The notes: generated by a model from the letters alone, not told the origin. A DNA stretch of 64,000 bases from JAIQFV01 sp041494885 (GCA_041494885.1 JBGQBO010000014.1:1-64000); one strand, 5' to 3'. Counted from the stretch's first letter, positions 54,429 through 63,635 are shown. Numbers and translations are program-made.

Positions 54429-55493
54429 TCACTCCATGGCAGCGGGCTCTACTTCGCGCTTAAGCTGCCCACAAGCCGCCAGGATGTCAAGTCCCCGGGG
54501 TTTTCGCACAAATACGGAAAGATGCTTTGAAGCCAGGTATTCCTGGAAGGCAATGATACGTTCCTCCGGCGAAGAGTGAAAGGGTAATTCGGCTGCCTCG
54601 TTCAGGGCCAGCAGGTTGACCTTGGCCCGTATACCGCTCAGCAATTTGACCAGGCGACGCGCATCCTCCGGACTGTCGTTAATTCCATCCAGCAACACGT
54701 ACTCAAACGTCAACCGCTCGCGCGGACGTAGCGGGTAATCCCGGCAAGCCTGCATCAAGCTGGCCAACGAATATTTTTTATTGTGTGGCATCAGGGCCGT
54801 ACGTTGCTCTTCAGTAGTCGCACTCAAGGAAACGGCGAGATGGGGGCGAATGCTTTCCCCCCCCAGATCATAGATCCTTCGCACCATTCCCGCCGTGGAG
54901 AGTGTCATGCGTCGCGGAGAAATCGACAGGCCGTTCGGATCTGCCAGGATGCGAATCGCCGTCATCACATTGTCGTAATTCAGCAGAGGCTCACCCATCC
55001 CCATGAATACGAGGTTCAGCCGCGAACTCGCATCGAGCGACCGCGGCGCATCCTTCAAGATGCCCATCACTTGTCCGACAATTTCACCCGAACTCAAATT
55101 GCGTTTGAACCCCAGGGTTGCCGTCAGACAGAACTTGCAACGGAAGGAGCACCCGGCCTGCGTCGACAGGCAGAGAGTCGTTCGATGCGCATCAGGGATG
55201 AAGACGGCCTCCACCGTTTCATCCCTGTCGAGTTCGAAAAGGTATTTGACCGTCGCATCAACCGACTCAGTCCGGCGAGCGACCGGCGGGAGGCTGATGG
55301 AAAACCGATTCGCGAGGGCATGTCGAAGATCCTTCTTGAGATCGGTCATGGCATCAAAATCACCGATCCGTCGCCCGTAGAGGTTATGAAAGACTTGTCG
55401 TGCGCGATAGCGTTCGAGGCCCGAGGCTTCAAATAGATCCTCAAGTCGGGACGGTTCCATCCCGATCAATTCCAGTTTCTTTTCCGGTGTCAT
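54429..55493 (-). CDS. rlmN: 23S rRNA (adenine2503-C2)/tRNA methyltransferase RlmN
   Basis: From the ATG at 55493 the protein is 354 residues. The radical SAM motif is AGCSFRCKFCLT (CxxxCxxC). The N-terminal helical domain has RYRARQVFHNLYGRRI, and LVFMGMGEPLLNYDNV is a family hallmark. The catalytic Cys expected near the C-terminus lies in ILAACGQL. It methylates A2503 of 23S rRNA. A start at 55511 is also possible. Its 5' end lies close to the divergent M16 peptidase gene. Confidence 0.96.
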   Translation of the reverse strand: MTPEKKLELIGMEPSRLEDLFEASGLERYRARQVFHNLYGRRIGDFDAMTDLKKDLRHALANRFSISLPPVARRTESVDATVKYLFELDRDETVEAVFIPDAHRTTLCLSTQAGCSFRCKFCLTATLGFKRNLSSGEIVGQVMGILKDAPRSLDASSRLNLVFMGMGEPLLNYDNVMTAIRILADPNGLSISPRRMTLSTAGMVRRIYDLGGESIRPHLAVSLSATTEEQRTALMPHNKKYSLASLMQACRDYPLRPRERLTFEYVLLDGINDSPEDARRLVKLLSGIRAKVNLLALNEAAELPFHSSPEERIIAFQEYLASKHLSVFVRKPRGLDILAACGQLKREVEPAAME

Positions 55494-55663
55494 GTTTGAA
55501 AATTTTAGCACGCGTGTTCAGGAGTCACAAGCGGGGCGGGCGACTCAGAGCTCGACAGCCACAGCGGGATCCTCAGTGTTCCGCGGAAAGGTCCGCTTCG
55601 GCCCGAGCCTTTCCATTGTCATCTCCCGCTCCCCTGTGTTACAGTTTGATCGACTTCAGCCCG

Positions 55664-56929
55664 ATGGAAAAAATCAAAAAAACAATACTGGAGAACGGAC
55701 TGACGATTGTCACGGAGCCGCTCCCGCACGTCCGGTCCGTGTCCCTGGGGATCTGGCTTCGCAGCGGATCCCGACGCGAGACACGGGAACAAAATGGCAT
55801 CGCTCATTTTATTGAGCACATGCTCTTCAAGGGGACCCGGCGCCGTTCCGCGGAAGAAATTGCCAGGGCCGTGGATTCCATCGGAGGCAACCTCGACGCT
55901 TTTACCGCCAAGGAGTGTACCAGTTTCAGTATCAAGGTGTTGGACGAACACCTGAAATTTGCCATCGATCTCGTCTCCGATCTCGTCATGAATCCCCGCC
56001 TCGATCCCAAAGCGATCGACAAGGAACGAAGTGTTGTCCTCGAAGAAATCAAGATGGTGGAGGACACGCCCGATGATTTGGTCCATGAACTGTTTATCCA
56101 AAACTTCTGGAAGAACCATCCTCTGGGATGGCCTATTCTCGGCACAGAAAAAACGATCTCCCGGATCGAGCGCGCGCAATTGGAGAAGTATTTTCGAGAG
56201 TGCTATGTTCCGAAAAACATGATTGTCGCGGCCGCCGGGTGCTTGGATCATTCCCGCCTGGTAGGCTGGGTCGAACAGAAATTCGGTCAACTCAACCATT
56301 CCCCTGTTCCGCCCACAAGCCTTGCGCCCCGGACCTTTGCTCTGGTCAATGCCCGAAACAAGCGCTCCCTGGAGCAGGTCCACCTCTGCCTGGGGGTTCC
56401 GTCTTATCCCATCACGCACCCGAAACGGCATGCCACTTATGTGCTGAACACCATCCTCGGAGGAGGGATGAGTTCCCGGCTATTCCAGAACATTCGGGAG
56501 CGGCGGGGGCTCGCGTATACCGTTTTTTCGAACCTGGATCCATACAGTGACACCGGCTGCCTGTCCATCTATGCCGCCACGGCACCCAAGTCGACGAAAC
56601 AGACGATTGCGCTAATCTTGCAGGAATTGAAGAAAATTAAGAGAAAACTGGTTTCGACGGAAGAATTGGGGAGGGCGAAAGAGCATCTCAAGGGAGGTTT
56701 GGTGCTGGGACTGGAATCGACCGGCAGTCGGATGGCCAATCTGGCGAGACAGGAACTCTACTTCGGGACGTTCACTTCAATCAACTCGATGATGCGAAGC
56801 ATCGATCGGGTCTCCGCAGACGAGGTCCGGGAGGTTGCCCGCGATTCCTTCAACCCGGAGGCGATTGCCCTCTCTTTGGTCGGCAAACTGAACGGAATCC
56901 AAATCCAGCGGGATGAGCTGGCGAGTTAA
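55664..56929 (+). CDS. M16-family zinc peptidase (PqqL/processing-peptidase-like)
   Basis: From the ATG at 55664 the product is 421 residues, a two-lobed M16B type. The inverted zinc motif is H48-F-I-E51-H52 in IAHFIEHMLFKGT, with the downstream Glu in LDAFTAKECTSF. The C-terminal lobe has RGLAYTVFSNLDPYSDTGCLSIYA. It cleaves small peptides, probably in the cytoplasm or periplasm; no signal peptide is visible. The frame stays open upstream to 55400 through rlmN. The WalJ-like gene starts 15 bp downstream. Confidence 0.93.
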   Translation: MEKIKKTILENGLTIVTEPLPHVRSVSLGIWLRSGSRRETREQNGIAHFIEHMLFKGTRRRSAEEIARAVDSIGGNLDAFTAKECTSFSIKVLDEHLKFAIDLVSDLVMNPRLDPKAIDKERSVVLEEIKMVEDTPDDLVHELFIQNFWKNHPLGWPILGTEKTISRIERAQLEKYFRECYVPKNMIVAAAGCLDHSRLVGWVEQKFGQLNHSPVPPTSLAPRTFALVNARNKRSLEQVHLCLGVPSYPITHPKRHATYVLNTILGGGMSSRLFQNIRERRGLAYTVFSNLDPYSDTGCLSIYAATAPKSTKQTIALILQELKKIKRKLVSTEELGRAKEHLKGGLVLGLESTGSRMANLARQELYFGTFTSINSMMRSIDRVSADEVREVARDSFNPEAIALSLVGKLNGIQIQRDELAS

Positions 56930-56944
56930 GCCCGGCGGAACCCT

Positions 56945-57721
56945 ATGAGCGTCGAGATTTGTGTACTCGGAAGCGGCAGTGGGGGCAACTGTACGTTCCT
57001 GGGCACCCCCAAGACTCGATTGCTGGTCGATGCCGGATTCAGCATGAAGGAAACCGCGCGGCGATTGGCAGCCATCAACATCCCCCTTGAATCCATACAG
57101 GCCATTGTCATCTCGCACGAGCATTCCGACCACATCCATGGCGTCGAAACCCTGACCAAGAATTTAAGCATCCCGGTCTATATTGCCCGGGCGGCGCTCG
57201 AGGCGATGCGGATCGATGCGGAAAAGTACTCTTTTGAATTCATCCAGGCCGGCAGTTCATTTCTCATCGGGGACGTCGAGGTTCATCCTTTTTCGATCCC
57301 GCATGATTCCGTTGAGCCGCTGGCGTTCCGGTTTGAGTCCGCGGGCATCCGCGCCAGTGTGGTCACCGATCTGGGTTACATCCCGGAGCTGGTCAAGCAG
57401 CGAGTGGCGGGAAGTGATTGTCTGATCTTTGAAGCGAACCACGATCTGGACATGCTCAAGGTGGGGCCGTATCCATGGTTTGTAAAGCAGCGGGTCATGA
57501 GCCGGCACGGGCACTTGTCCAATGATGCCACAGCGCGATTTTTTGAGGAAGACTACGACGGCATGGCCGCACACGTGTTGTTGGCCCACATCAGCCAAAA
57601 AAACAATCATCCGGATATCGTTCGAATGTCCATTACCCAGGCCTTTGAGAAACGCGGTCTTCCCACGCAAACCATTCAACTGACCTCACAAAGTGAACCT
57701 TCTCCCCTGATTCGTTTCTAA
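56945..57721 (+). CDS. MBL-fold hydrolase, WalJ/YycJ type
   Basis: A 258-residue metallo-beta-lactamase-fold protein. It has the start VCVLGSGSGGNCTFLG-like pattern, the metal motif HEHSDH (58-63), and later DLGYIPELVKQ, FEANHDLDMLKVGPYPW and RHGHLSN ligands. The SGGN start and HxHxDH motif fit the YycJ/WalJ group, proposed exonucleases linked to DNA repair and division. It follows the M16 gene closely and may be co-transcribed. Confidence 0.88.
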   Translation: MSVEICVLGSGSGGNCTFLGTPKTRLLVDAGFSMKETARRLAAINIPLESIQAIVISHEHSDHIHGVETLTKNLSIPVYIARAALEAMRIDAEKYSFEFIQAGSSFLIGDVEVHPFSIPHDSVEPLAFRFESAGIRASVVTDLGYIPELVKQRVAGSDCLIFEANHDLDMLKVGPYPWFVKQRVMSRHGHLSNDATARFFEEDYDGMAAHVLLAHISQKNNHPDIVRMSITQAFEKRGLPTQTIQLTSQSEPSPLIRF

Positions 57722-57745
57722 GGCCTTTCCACCGCCTTCCACTCG

Positions 57746-57772
57746 ACAATTTCCTTTTCCCAATTGTTTTTT
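57746..57772 (+). terminator. Weak intrinsic terminator after the MBL gene
   Basis: ACAATT (57746-57751) pairs with AATTGT (57762-57767) across a 10-nt loop and is followed by a T-run. The stem is only A/T-rich and six pairs long, so efficiency would be low. Confidence 0.35.
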
Positions 57773-57895
57773 GTAATGCTAGTATCTGGCGACGGGGCGG
57801 TGCTCGAGGAGAGCACCGCAGAATTAGCTCGTTGGCCTGGAACCGGAAGATCCCTTACCTTATAAGGCGGATGGCGATCCGCGTGGAGGCACCTC

Positions 57896-59203
57896 TTGAT
57901 CGCGCGCTATACGCGCCCCGAAATGGGACGCATCTGGACGGAAGAGAACAAATTTCAGAAATGGTTGGACGTAGAAATTGCAGTGGCCGAGGTTGAAGCC
58001 GCACGGGGATTGATCCCGAAGGTGGCGGCCCGGGCGATTCACCGCAAGGGCCGCTTTGAGCTCTCGCGCATCAATGCCATTGAGGCCGAGGTCAAGCACG
58101 ATGTCATCGCTTTTACGACAGCGGTGGCGGAGCACGTCGGCCCGCCAGCCCGCTATCTGCATTATGGCCTGACCTCCTCGGATGTCGTGGATACAGCAAC
58201 GGCGCTCCTGGTCAGGGAGGCTTCACAGATCCTGGCCGCCGATCTTCATGAGTTGATGGCGGTTCTGAAACGCCGCGCCTTCGAGTTCAAGCACACTCCC
58301 CTGGTGGGACGGACCCATGGAATTCATGCCGAACCCACGACCTTCGGGTTGAAGCTGGCCGTCTGGTTTGATGAAATGCGCCGCCAGGCGGAGCGATTTG
58401 AGCTCGCGCGCCAACAGATGGCTGTCGGAAAGATTTCCGGAGCGGTGGGAACCTCGGCCCATCTGCACCCCTCCATCGAAGAGGCCGTGTGCCGGAGACT
58501 GGGTTTGAAGGTGGCCCCCGTCTCTTCCCAGATCATTCAGCGGGATCGCTACGCTTTTTATGTCAGTACGCTGGCCGTGATCGCCTCGTCGCTCGAGAAG
58601 TTTGCCCTTGAAATACGCAACCTCCAGCGAACCGAGGTCCGGGAAGTGGAGGAATATTTTGCCAAGGGACAAAAGGGATCCTCGGCGATGCCGCATAAAC
58701 GGAATCCGGTTGTGTGTGAACAAATCTGTGGCCTGGCCCGCGTCGTGCGAGCACATGCGCTGGCCGCCATGGAAAATGTCGCGCTCTGGCATGAACGTGA
58801 CATTTCTCACTCCTCGGTCGAGCGCGTCATCCTTCCGGATTCAACGGTGCTGCTGGACTACCTCCTGGCGAAGACCACATCGGTCATTGACCGTATGTTT
58901 GTCTACCCCGAACGCATGAAACAGAACCTGGAGATGACTCGCGGCCTCATCTTTTCGGGAGAACTTCTGTTGAGACTCGCAGAAAAGGGAATGTCTCGAG
59001 AAAGGGCCTACCAGTGGGTCCAGCGGAATGCGATGAAAGTGTGGGAGGACGAGTCTCTGAATTTCAAGTCGGTAGTCCTCTCCGACCCCGACATTCGAAA
59101 ACATCTCTCACCGGCAGAGATCAGGGGCGCCTTTGATCTTCAGGTCTCCTTGAAAAACGTGGATCGAATCTTCCGGCGGGTCTTCGGTCGGAAGAAGAGG
59201 TAG
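57896..59203 (+). CDS. purB: Adenylosuccinate lyase
   Basis: A 435-residue fumarase/aspartase-superfamily lyase. The signature GSSAMPHKRNP is present, with MIARYTRPEMGRIWTEENKF at the start and the His/Ser active-site segments TSSDVVDTA and GRTHGIHAEP. It acts twice in purine synthesis, cleaving SAICAR and adenylosuccinate. A TTG start at 57896, 7 nt after GGAGG, begins the conserved N-terminus. It stands apart from the other pur genes. Confidence 0.97.
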   Translation: MIARYTRPEMGRIWTEENKFQKWLDVEIAVAEVEAARGLIPKVAARAIHRKGRFELSRINAIEAEVKHDVIAFTTAVAEHVGPPARYLHYGLTSSDVVDTATALLVREASQILAADLHELMAVLKRRAFEFKHTPLVGRTHGIHAEPTTFGLKLAVWFDEMRRQAERFELARQQMAVGKISGAVGTSAHLHPSIEEAVCRRLGLKVAPVSSQIIQRDRYAFYVSTLAVIASSLEKFALEIRNLQRTEVREVEEYFAKGQKGSSAMPHKRNPVVCEQICGLARVVRAHALAAMENVALWHERDISHSSVERVILPDSTVLLDYLLAKTTSVIDRMFVYPERMKQNLEMTRGLIFSGELLLRLAEKGMSRERAYQWVQRNAMKVWEDESLNFKSVVLSDPDIRKHLSPAEIRGAFDLQVSLKNVDRIFRRVFGRKKR

Positions 59204-59309
59204 TCTTCAAAAAGACCAACACGCCCAGAGGTTTCGCCGAAGTACGCGGGCAAAAAAAACGGGGTCATGCCGGCGCCTCCAGGCGGTTCCCGGCGAAACG
59301 AACTGGACC

Positions 59310-60992
59310 ATGAAAATCACCAAGTTTACCTGGGTTGATTTGGTTCTGCTGCTGGCAGTGGCAGTTTCCCTTGTCTTCATCTTTGCGGAAAAGCCCAGCA
59401 TCTATCCGCGAACTCAATCGCAGTTGAATCTGTCGCTGGCTCTTCTGCCCCTCTACGCGTTGTATTCCCTGTTGCGTATGATTGTCGCCTACCTCCTTTC
59501 GCTTGGGTTTTCGATCTGGGCGGGTTATATGGCGTCGACCTCTATGCGGGCCAGGAAGGTTATCCTGCCGGCGCTCGATATTTTGCAGTCCGTTCCAATT
59601 CTCGGCTTCTTCCCTGCAGCCGTCTATTTCTTCATCCGCTTGGCGCATGGTAATGCCATCGGGGCTGAAGCAGCTGCGGTCTTCCTGATTTTCACATCGC
59701 AGGCCTGGAACATGGCGTTTGCGGCTTATGAGTCGCTGACGACCATTCCGGAGGATCTGCTGCTGGCCAGTGACCAATTTCGCCTCGCGGGGATCCATCG
59801 GTGGATCCGTCTGCTGCTCCCTTCCTGCGTTCCTAAACTTTCCTATAACTCCATGCTGTCCTGGGCGGCTGGATGGTTCTTTCTGATTGCCAGTGAAATC
59901 ATCGCCATTGGAAATGCCAATTACACGCTACCGGGCCTGGGGAGCTATTTGCAGCAGTCACTCGACCGGGGCCGGACTTCAAACTTCCTCTTCGGCTTAT
60001 TGACCCTGGTCACCGTCGTCACCCTGCTTCATTTCGTCCTTTGGTCTCCCCTGCTCGAGTGGTCAAAGCGATTTCGATATGAGATGACAGCAGGCGGTTC
60101 AGACGTGGCGGGCAGTTCGTGGATCCTGAAGTTCGTCAAGCGCTCTCAACTCTTCGCTTTTATTCAAAGGCGGATCCTGGAGCCGGCGATTGAGAAAGGA
60201 CCTCCGATTCTCGAAACAGCTTTCCGTCGCTTGCCTCCAGGCGCGATCCGATCGACTTCGATCCTGGTGCTCGTCACGATTCTGGCCGGCTTTGGATATG
60301 GGGCTTTTCAGATTGGAAAAATCGCGATGCGCCCCTGGCCTCGTGAAGCCCTGACGATTCCGCTGGCGCTGCTGTACAGCTTCTTACGTCTTTTGTTGGC
60401 CTACACGATTTCGATTGCTTGGACCCTTCCGGTCGCGGCGCTCATCAGCCGCAGTCCTCGCTGGTCACGAACGCTGCTTCCCATCGCCGAGATCCTGGCA
60501 AGTGTTCCGGCGACGGCCTTCTTCCCCCTCATTGTCGTCCTCGTGTTGCGCCAGGGGGCGAACTCCAACCTCCCTTCGGTGCTGCTGGTTTTGACTGGAA
60601 TGCAGTGGTACCTGCTGTTCAACCTGATAGGAGGGATCCAGAATATCCCCGCCGACATGCGGGAAGTGGCTCAGGCGCTCCGATTGCGGGGATGGCGCTA
60701 CATGCGACGCGTTCTGATTCCAGCGGTGATCCCCAGTCTGATCACGGGCTCCATTACGGCATGGGGAGGAGGATGGAACGCGCTCGTCTTGAGCGAGTTC
60801 GTCAAGTATGGCGAGCAGACCTATGGGGTGACTGGCGTTGGGGCGATGCTGGTAAAGGCGAACTACAACGGTGATATTCAGATGGTCCTGGCAACGGTCC
60901 TCTCCATGGTCCTTGTGGTGACAGCCTTGAATCGTTTCTTCTGGCGGCGGGCTTATGATTATGCCTCCCAGAAGTTCACGTTGGAATATTGA
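59310..60992 (+). CDS. Two-domain ABC permease, nitrate/sulfonate-type importer
   Basis: A 560-residue protein made of two tandem binding-protein-dependent permease domains (about 1-255 and 310-560), each with five or six membrane helices. EAA-type coupling loops are visible in both: RWIRLLLPSCVPKLSYNSMLSWAAGW and RYMRRVLIPAVIPSLITGSITAWGGGW. Fused permeases of this type normally pair with ATPases carrying the AAA-associated domain, such as those at 39.7-41.1 kb, but here no transporter gene is adjacent. It follows purB by about 105 bp. The substrate is unknown. Confidence 0.9.
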   Translation: MKITKFTWVDLVLLLAVAVSLVFIFAEKPSIYPRTQSQLNLSLALLPLYALYSLLRMIVAYLLSLGFSIWAGYMASTSMRARKVILPALDILQSVPILGFFPAAVYFFIRLAHGNAIGAEAAAVFLIFTSQAWNMAFAAYESLTTIPEDLLLASDQFRLAGIHRWIRLLLPSCVPKLSYNSMLSWAAGWFFLIASEIIAIGNANYTLPGLGSYLQQSLDRGRTSNFLFGLLTLVTVVTLLHFVLWSPLLEWSKRFRYEMTAGGSDVAGSSWILKFVKRSQLFAFIQRRILEPAIEKGPPILETAFRRLPPGAIRSTSILVLVTILAGFGYGAFQIGKIAMRPWPREALTIPLALLYSFLRLLLAYTISIAWTLPVAALISRSPRWSRTLLPIAEILASVPATAFFPLIVVLVLRQGANSNLPSVLLVLTGMQWYLLFNLIGGIQNIPADMREVAQALRLRGWRYMRRVLIPAVIPSLITGSITAWGGGWNALVLSEFVKYGEQTYGVTGVGAMLVKANYNGDIQMVLATVLSMVLVVTALNRFFWRRAYDYASQKFTLEY

Positions 60993-61188
60993 GGAGACGG
61001 ACAACTCCGCTTCATATGGGCTCGCAAGTTCAGACCCCCTGTGGCTAGGCCGACAAAACAGGGACATGAGCCGATGCCAGCCTCCCTCATGAGGGCGAGG
61101 GCGGCAAGAAGCACGTCAAATCATGCCTTAAACCCATCAATCCGGGGTCAAGAGTCGCAATTGAAACAACTCCGGGCCAATGCTCCAC

Positions 61189-61234
61189 AAAAAAAAGCAC
61201 CGAATGGCGAGGAGCCCCCCGACATTCGGTGCTT
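61189..61234 (-). terminator. Strong intrinsic terminator after the STAS gene
   Basis: On the minus strand a perfect 12-bp stem, AAGCACCGAATG with CATTCGGTGCTT, closes a 16-nt loop and runs straight into a T-run. It lies about 40 bp after the STAS gene stop and ends the sigma/anti-sigma/kinase/antagonist cluster. Confidence 0.92.
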
Positions 61235-61274
61235 CAACAAAAGGAGAAAACCTAATTGCCCCCAAAAACAGAGC

Positions 61275-61619
61275 TTACTTGAAAGTCTGCAGTGCCTCTG
61301 TCTCATTGTTGAACACTTCGAACACTGTCAACAACTTTGTGATCTGAAGCAGGTCCTGCACTTTCTTGGTCAGGTTGAGAAGTTTGAGCTGTCCCCCCTG
61401 ATTTGTCGTCGTTGTGAAACTGGAAACCAATTCGCCGATCCCCGAGCTGTCGATATAGGTCACGTCGCCGAGGTTCAGCAGGATTTTCTTTTCGCCCCGT
61501 GCCAATAGGTTGCGAATAGTATCGCGCAAGATCACGTTGCCCTCTCCCAAAGTGATCTTCCCATTAATATCGACGACATTCACGGAGTCGACTTTCCGAG
61601 TCTTTAATTGCATAGTCAC
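61275..61619 (-). CDS. STAS-domain anti-sigma factor antagonist
   Basis: A 114-residue SpoIIAA/RsbV-type protein with the phosphorylatable serine in VTYIDSSGIGELV (Ser58 or Ser59). Unphosphorylated antagonists bind the partner kinase and free the sigma factor or other target. It lies 22 bp after the RsbW-like kinase gene, so the two form a partner-switching pair. GTG 61619 and ATG 61613 are both possible starts behind GGGGGGAAG. A strong terminator follows. Confidence 0.93.
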   Translation of the reverse strand: MTMQLKTRKVDSVNVVDINGKITLGEGNVILRDTIRNLLARGEKKILLNLGDVTYIDSSGIGELVSSFTTTTNQGGQLKLLNLTKKVQDLLQITKLLTVFEVFNNETEALQTFK

Positions 61620-61641
61620 AGTTTCTTCCCCCCCTCAGGAT

Positions 61642-62088
61642 CTAGCTTGGATTCGAATTTGAATTGGAAGACAACCGCTTCACCATCATGACTTCGCTGC
61701 CATCATTAGGACGGCGGCGAACACTAAATTCATCCATAAAAGACCGGATGATAAAAATGCCGCGCCCGGAAGTTTTCAGAATATTGTTTTCTTCCAAGGG
61801 GTTTGCGATGGAAGCCGGATCAAACCCCTGACCTTCATCACGTACATAGATCGTCAACTTTGCTGGTGTCAAATTGATCTCGAGTTCAACCTTCTTCGAT
61901 TCGTCACAACGATTACCGTGTTGGATGGCATTGATGACAGATTCTCGCACCGCCATCTCGACACGGTGAGTTTCAGCATCCTCGACTCGGAAACGATGCA
62001 TCACCGAATGGATGAATTTTTCAGCCACTTCGACGCTCTGGAAGTTACTTTCCAGAGTTAAAGACGCCTTGGTATCAGTGGCATTCAT
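61642..62088 (-). CDS. RsbW/SpoIIAB-like anti-sigma serine kinase
   Basis: A 148-residue GHKL ATPase with the N box VRESVINAIQHGN, G1 box RDEGQGFDP and G2 box GRGIFIIRSFMDEF. It phosphorylates the antagonist encoded next door and would sequester a partner. It has no transmembrane segment. A candidate promoter lies upstream, so the pair may be transcribed separately from the sigma/anti-sigma genes. Confidence 0.93.
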   Translation of the reverse strand: MNATDTKASLTLESNFQSVEVAEKFIHSVMHRFRVEDAETHRVEMAVRESVINAIQHGNRCDESKKVELEINLTPAKLTIYVRDEGQGFDPASIANPLEENNILKTSGRGIFIIRSFMDEFSVRRRPNDGSEVMMVKRLSSNSNSNPS

Positions 62089-62138
62089 CCCGCGCGGTGG
62101 GAACCTCCTCGAGGTTTGACCCCTACTTTAGCGCACTA

Positions 62139-62167
62139 GAACTACCATAGCGTTTTGGGTTTGTCAA
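62139..62167 (-). promoter_or_regulatory. Candidate promoter for the kinase/antagonist pair
   Basis: On the minus strand a perfect TTGACA (62167-62162) is followed after 17 bp by TAGTTC (62144-62139), with TGG just before it as an extended -10. The -10 box itself is weak. Confidence 0.35.
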
Positions 62168-62290
62168 CGTTTGTTTTCCCGCAAGTACGTGCAAAATCAA
62201 CAGGTCTCGACGCTACAGCGGGTGACCTCCCATGGACACACAAACCCACCCCACGCGACCGGTCCTCGAGAAGAAACTAACCTGATTCGA

Positions 62291-62956
62291 TTATCCCAAG
62301 ACCCTGACGGTCCGAAAGGAGAGAATCGCCTTTCCACCTGTGGGTCGGCCAAAAGACGTGGCGGGATCAAATACGGTGAAATAAAGAACCCTCTCGAGAC
62401 TTTCGATGACGGGAGGGCTGTCGGGTCCACTCAGAATCTTGAAATCATAAACGCGCCCATGAAGATCGACACTGGTCTCCACGAGGAGGGGTTCATCCGG
62501 AAGACTACTGTTCCCATCCGTCGCGATCGGAACAAAACTGTTGGGTCGTGAGCGAGGTGCTGTGTGGATAGAAAGCTGGACATCACCGGGAGCATTGGGC
62601 ATGGCCGGAGTCATCCACAAAGAGCTGAACATGACCGAGAAGCATAAAACCGCCACCAGGACGCCAGCCACCACCGGGACGGCCATTGGCCGAAGCAAGT
62701 TTTCGACTCTCATCCAAAACCGATCACCAAAGGTAAACGATGCGCGCCGAGAGTATTCCGCGCGAATAGCCAGCCCCAACTCGCGGGGGGCTGAATGATG
62801 GGGCAGCGTTTGCACCCAGCGCTTCACCTGCAAGAGCTCTTCATAGTCATGTCGGCAGGACGGGCACACCGTAAAATGGGCCTCCAAGGCCTGGTGCCCT
62901 TCGCGGTCACCTTCGACCAAATCCGGGATCCTTGCTTTGTACTCTTGGCAATTCAT
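62291..62956 (-). CDS. Zinc-type (ZAS) transmembrane anti-sigma factor with a TonB-C-like periplasmic end
   Basis: From the ATG at 62956 the protein is 221 residues. The N-terminal zinc anti-sigma domain has His27-x3-Cys31-x2-Cys34 in EAHFTVCPSC. A single transmembrane helix is at about 91-114. The periplasmic part ends (residues 155-221) in a stretch resembling a TonB C-terminal domain: VETSVDLHGRVYDFKILSG, SLERVLYFTVFDPA and GRPTGGKAILSF. The sigma factor is encoded 4 bp upstream, the standard anti-sigma arrangement. The start could also be 62983. Confidence 0.88.
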   Translation of the reverse strand: MNCQEYKARIPDLVEGDREGHQALEAHFTVCPSCRHDYEELLQVKRWVQTLPHHSAPRELGLAIRAEYSRRASFTFGDRFWMRVENLLRPMAVPVVAGVLVAVLCFSVMFSSLWMTPAMPNAPGDVQLSIHTAPRSRPNSFVPIATDGNSSLPDEPLLVETSVDLHGRVYDFKILSGPDSPPVIESLERVLYFTVFDPATSFGRPTGGKAILSFRTVRVLG

Positions 62957-62987
62957 AACCGCCTCTTTCTTCACTTGCGACAAATAC

Positions 62988-63635
62988 TCAGGACAACCGC
63001 GGGTCGAGCAAAGTCCTCAGCTTGTTCCGGAGGAGTTCCCGACCCCTCAAGATACGCGATTTAACCGTCCCAATGGAAATATGGAGCGTACAAGCAATCT
63101 CCTCGTAAGAGAATTCGTCTACATCCCTGAGGAGAACAGCCATCCGGTATTTCACTGGCAAGGTTCGCAGCGCTGCCTGCAACCGCGCTTCCATCTCGGA
63201 CCGCATGGCCCGCTCCGAGGGAATCGGCATCGGATCCCTCAAAACATTCTCAAAGACGCGCGTTTCCCCGTCTTCCGGGTCTACTAAGTCCAATGAAACT
63301 GTTCGATTATAACGGCGGCGAAGCCACCAACGGTGCCAGTTGGCAGCCTCTCGAATCGCGATCCGATAAATCCAGGTGCGCAAATTGGAGTCGCCATTGA
63401 ACCGGTTGATCCCCCGGTAAATTTTGACAAAGACTTCCTGGGTCACGTCCGCCGCATCGTGCGGATTTCCCAGCAGACGGAACATCAGGTTGTAGATGGG
63501 GTGTTCAAACTGCTCGACCAACCGGACATAAGCCGCTTGAGAGCCAGTGCGCAACTGCTCTACGAATTGCCCCTCTAACGAGGGCGTCCACTGGGGGGCT
63601 TCCCCGATCTTTTCAACGGCCATTTCACTGGACAT
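62988..63635 (-). CDS. ECF-type RNA polymerase sigma factor
   Basis: A 215-residue sigma-70 family protein with sigma2 (about 35-105: EHPIYNLMFRLLGNPHDAADVTQEVFVKIYRGINRF) and sigma4 (about 145-205: LPVKYRMAVLLRDVDEFSYEEIACTLHISIGTVKSRI), and no sigma3, as in ECF factors. GAGGAG lies 4 nt before the ATG. Its anti-sigma factor follows at once. It probably answers an envelope signal sensed by the periplasmic end of that anti-sigma. Confidence 0.94.
   Translation of the reverse strand: MSSEMAVEKIGEAPQWTPSLEGQFVEQLRTGSQAAYVRLVEQFEHPIYNLMFRLLGNPHDAADVTQEVFVKIYRGINRFNGDSNLRTWIYRIAIREAANWHRWWLRRRYNRTVSLDLVDPEDGETRVFENVLRDPMPIPSERAMRSEMEARLQAALRTLPVKYRMAVLLRDVDEFSYEEIACTLHISIGTVKSRILRGRELLRNKLRTLLDPRLS

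Noticed and set aside
54783..55436. 217-codon plus-strand frame inside rlmN
   Set aside because: Antisense shadow of rlmN.
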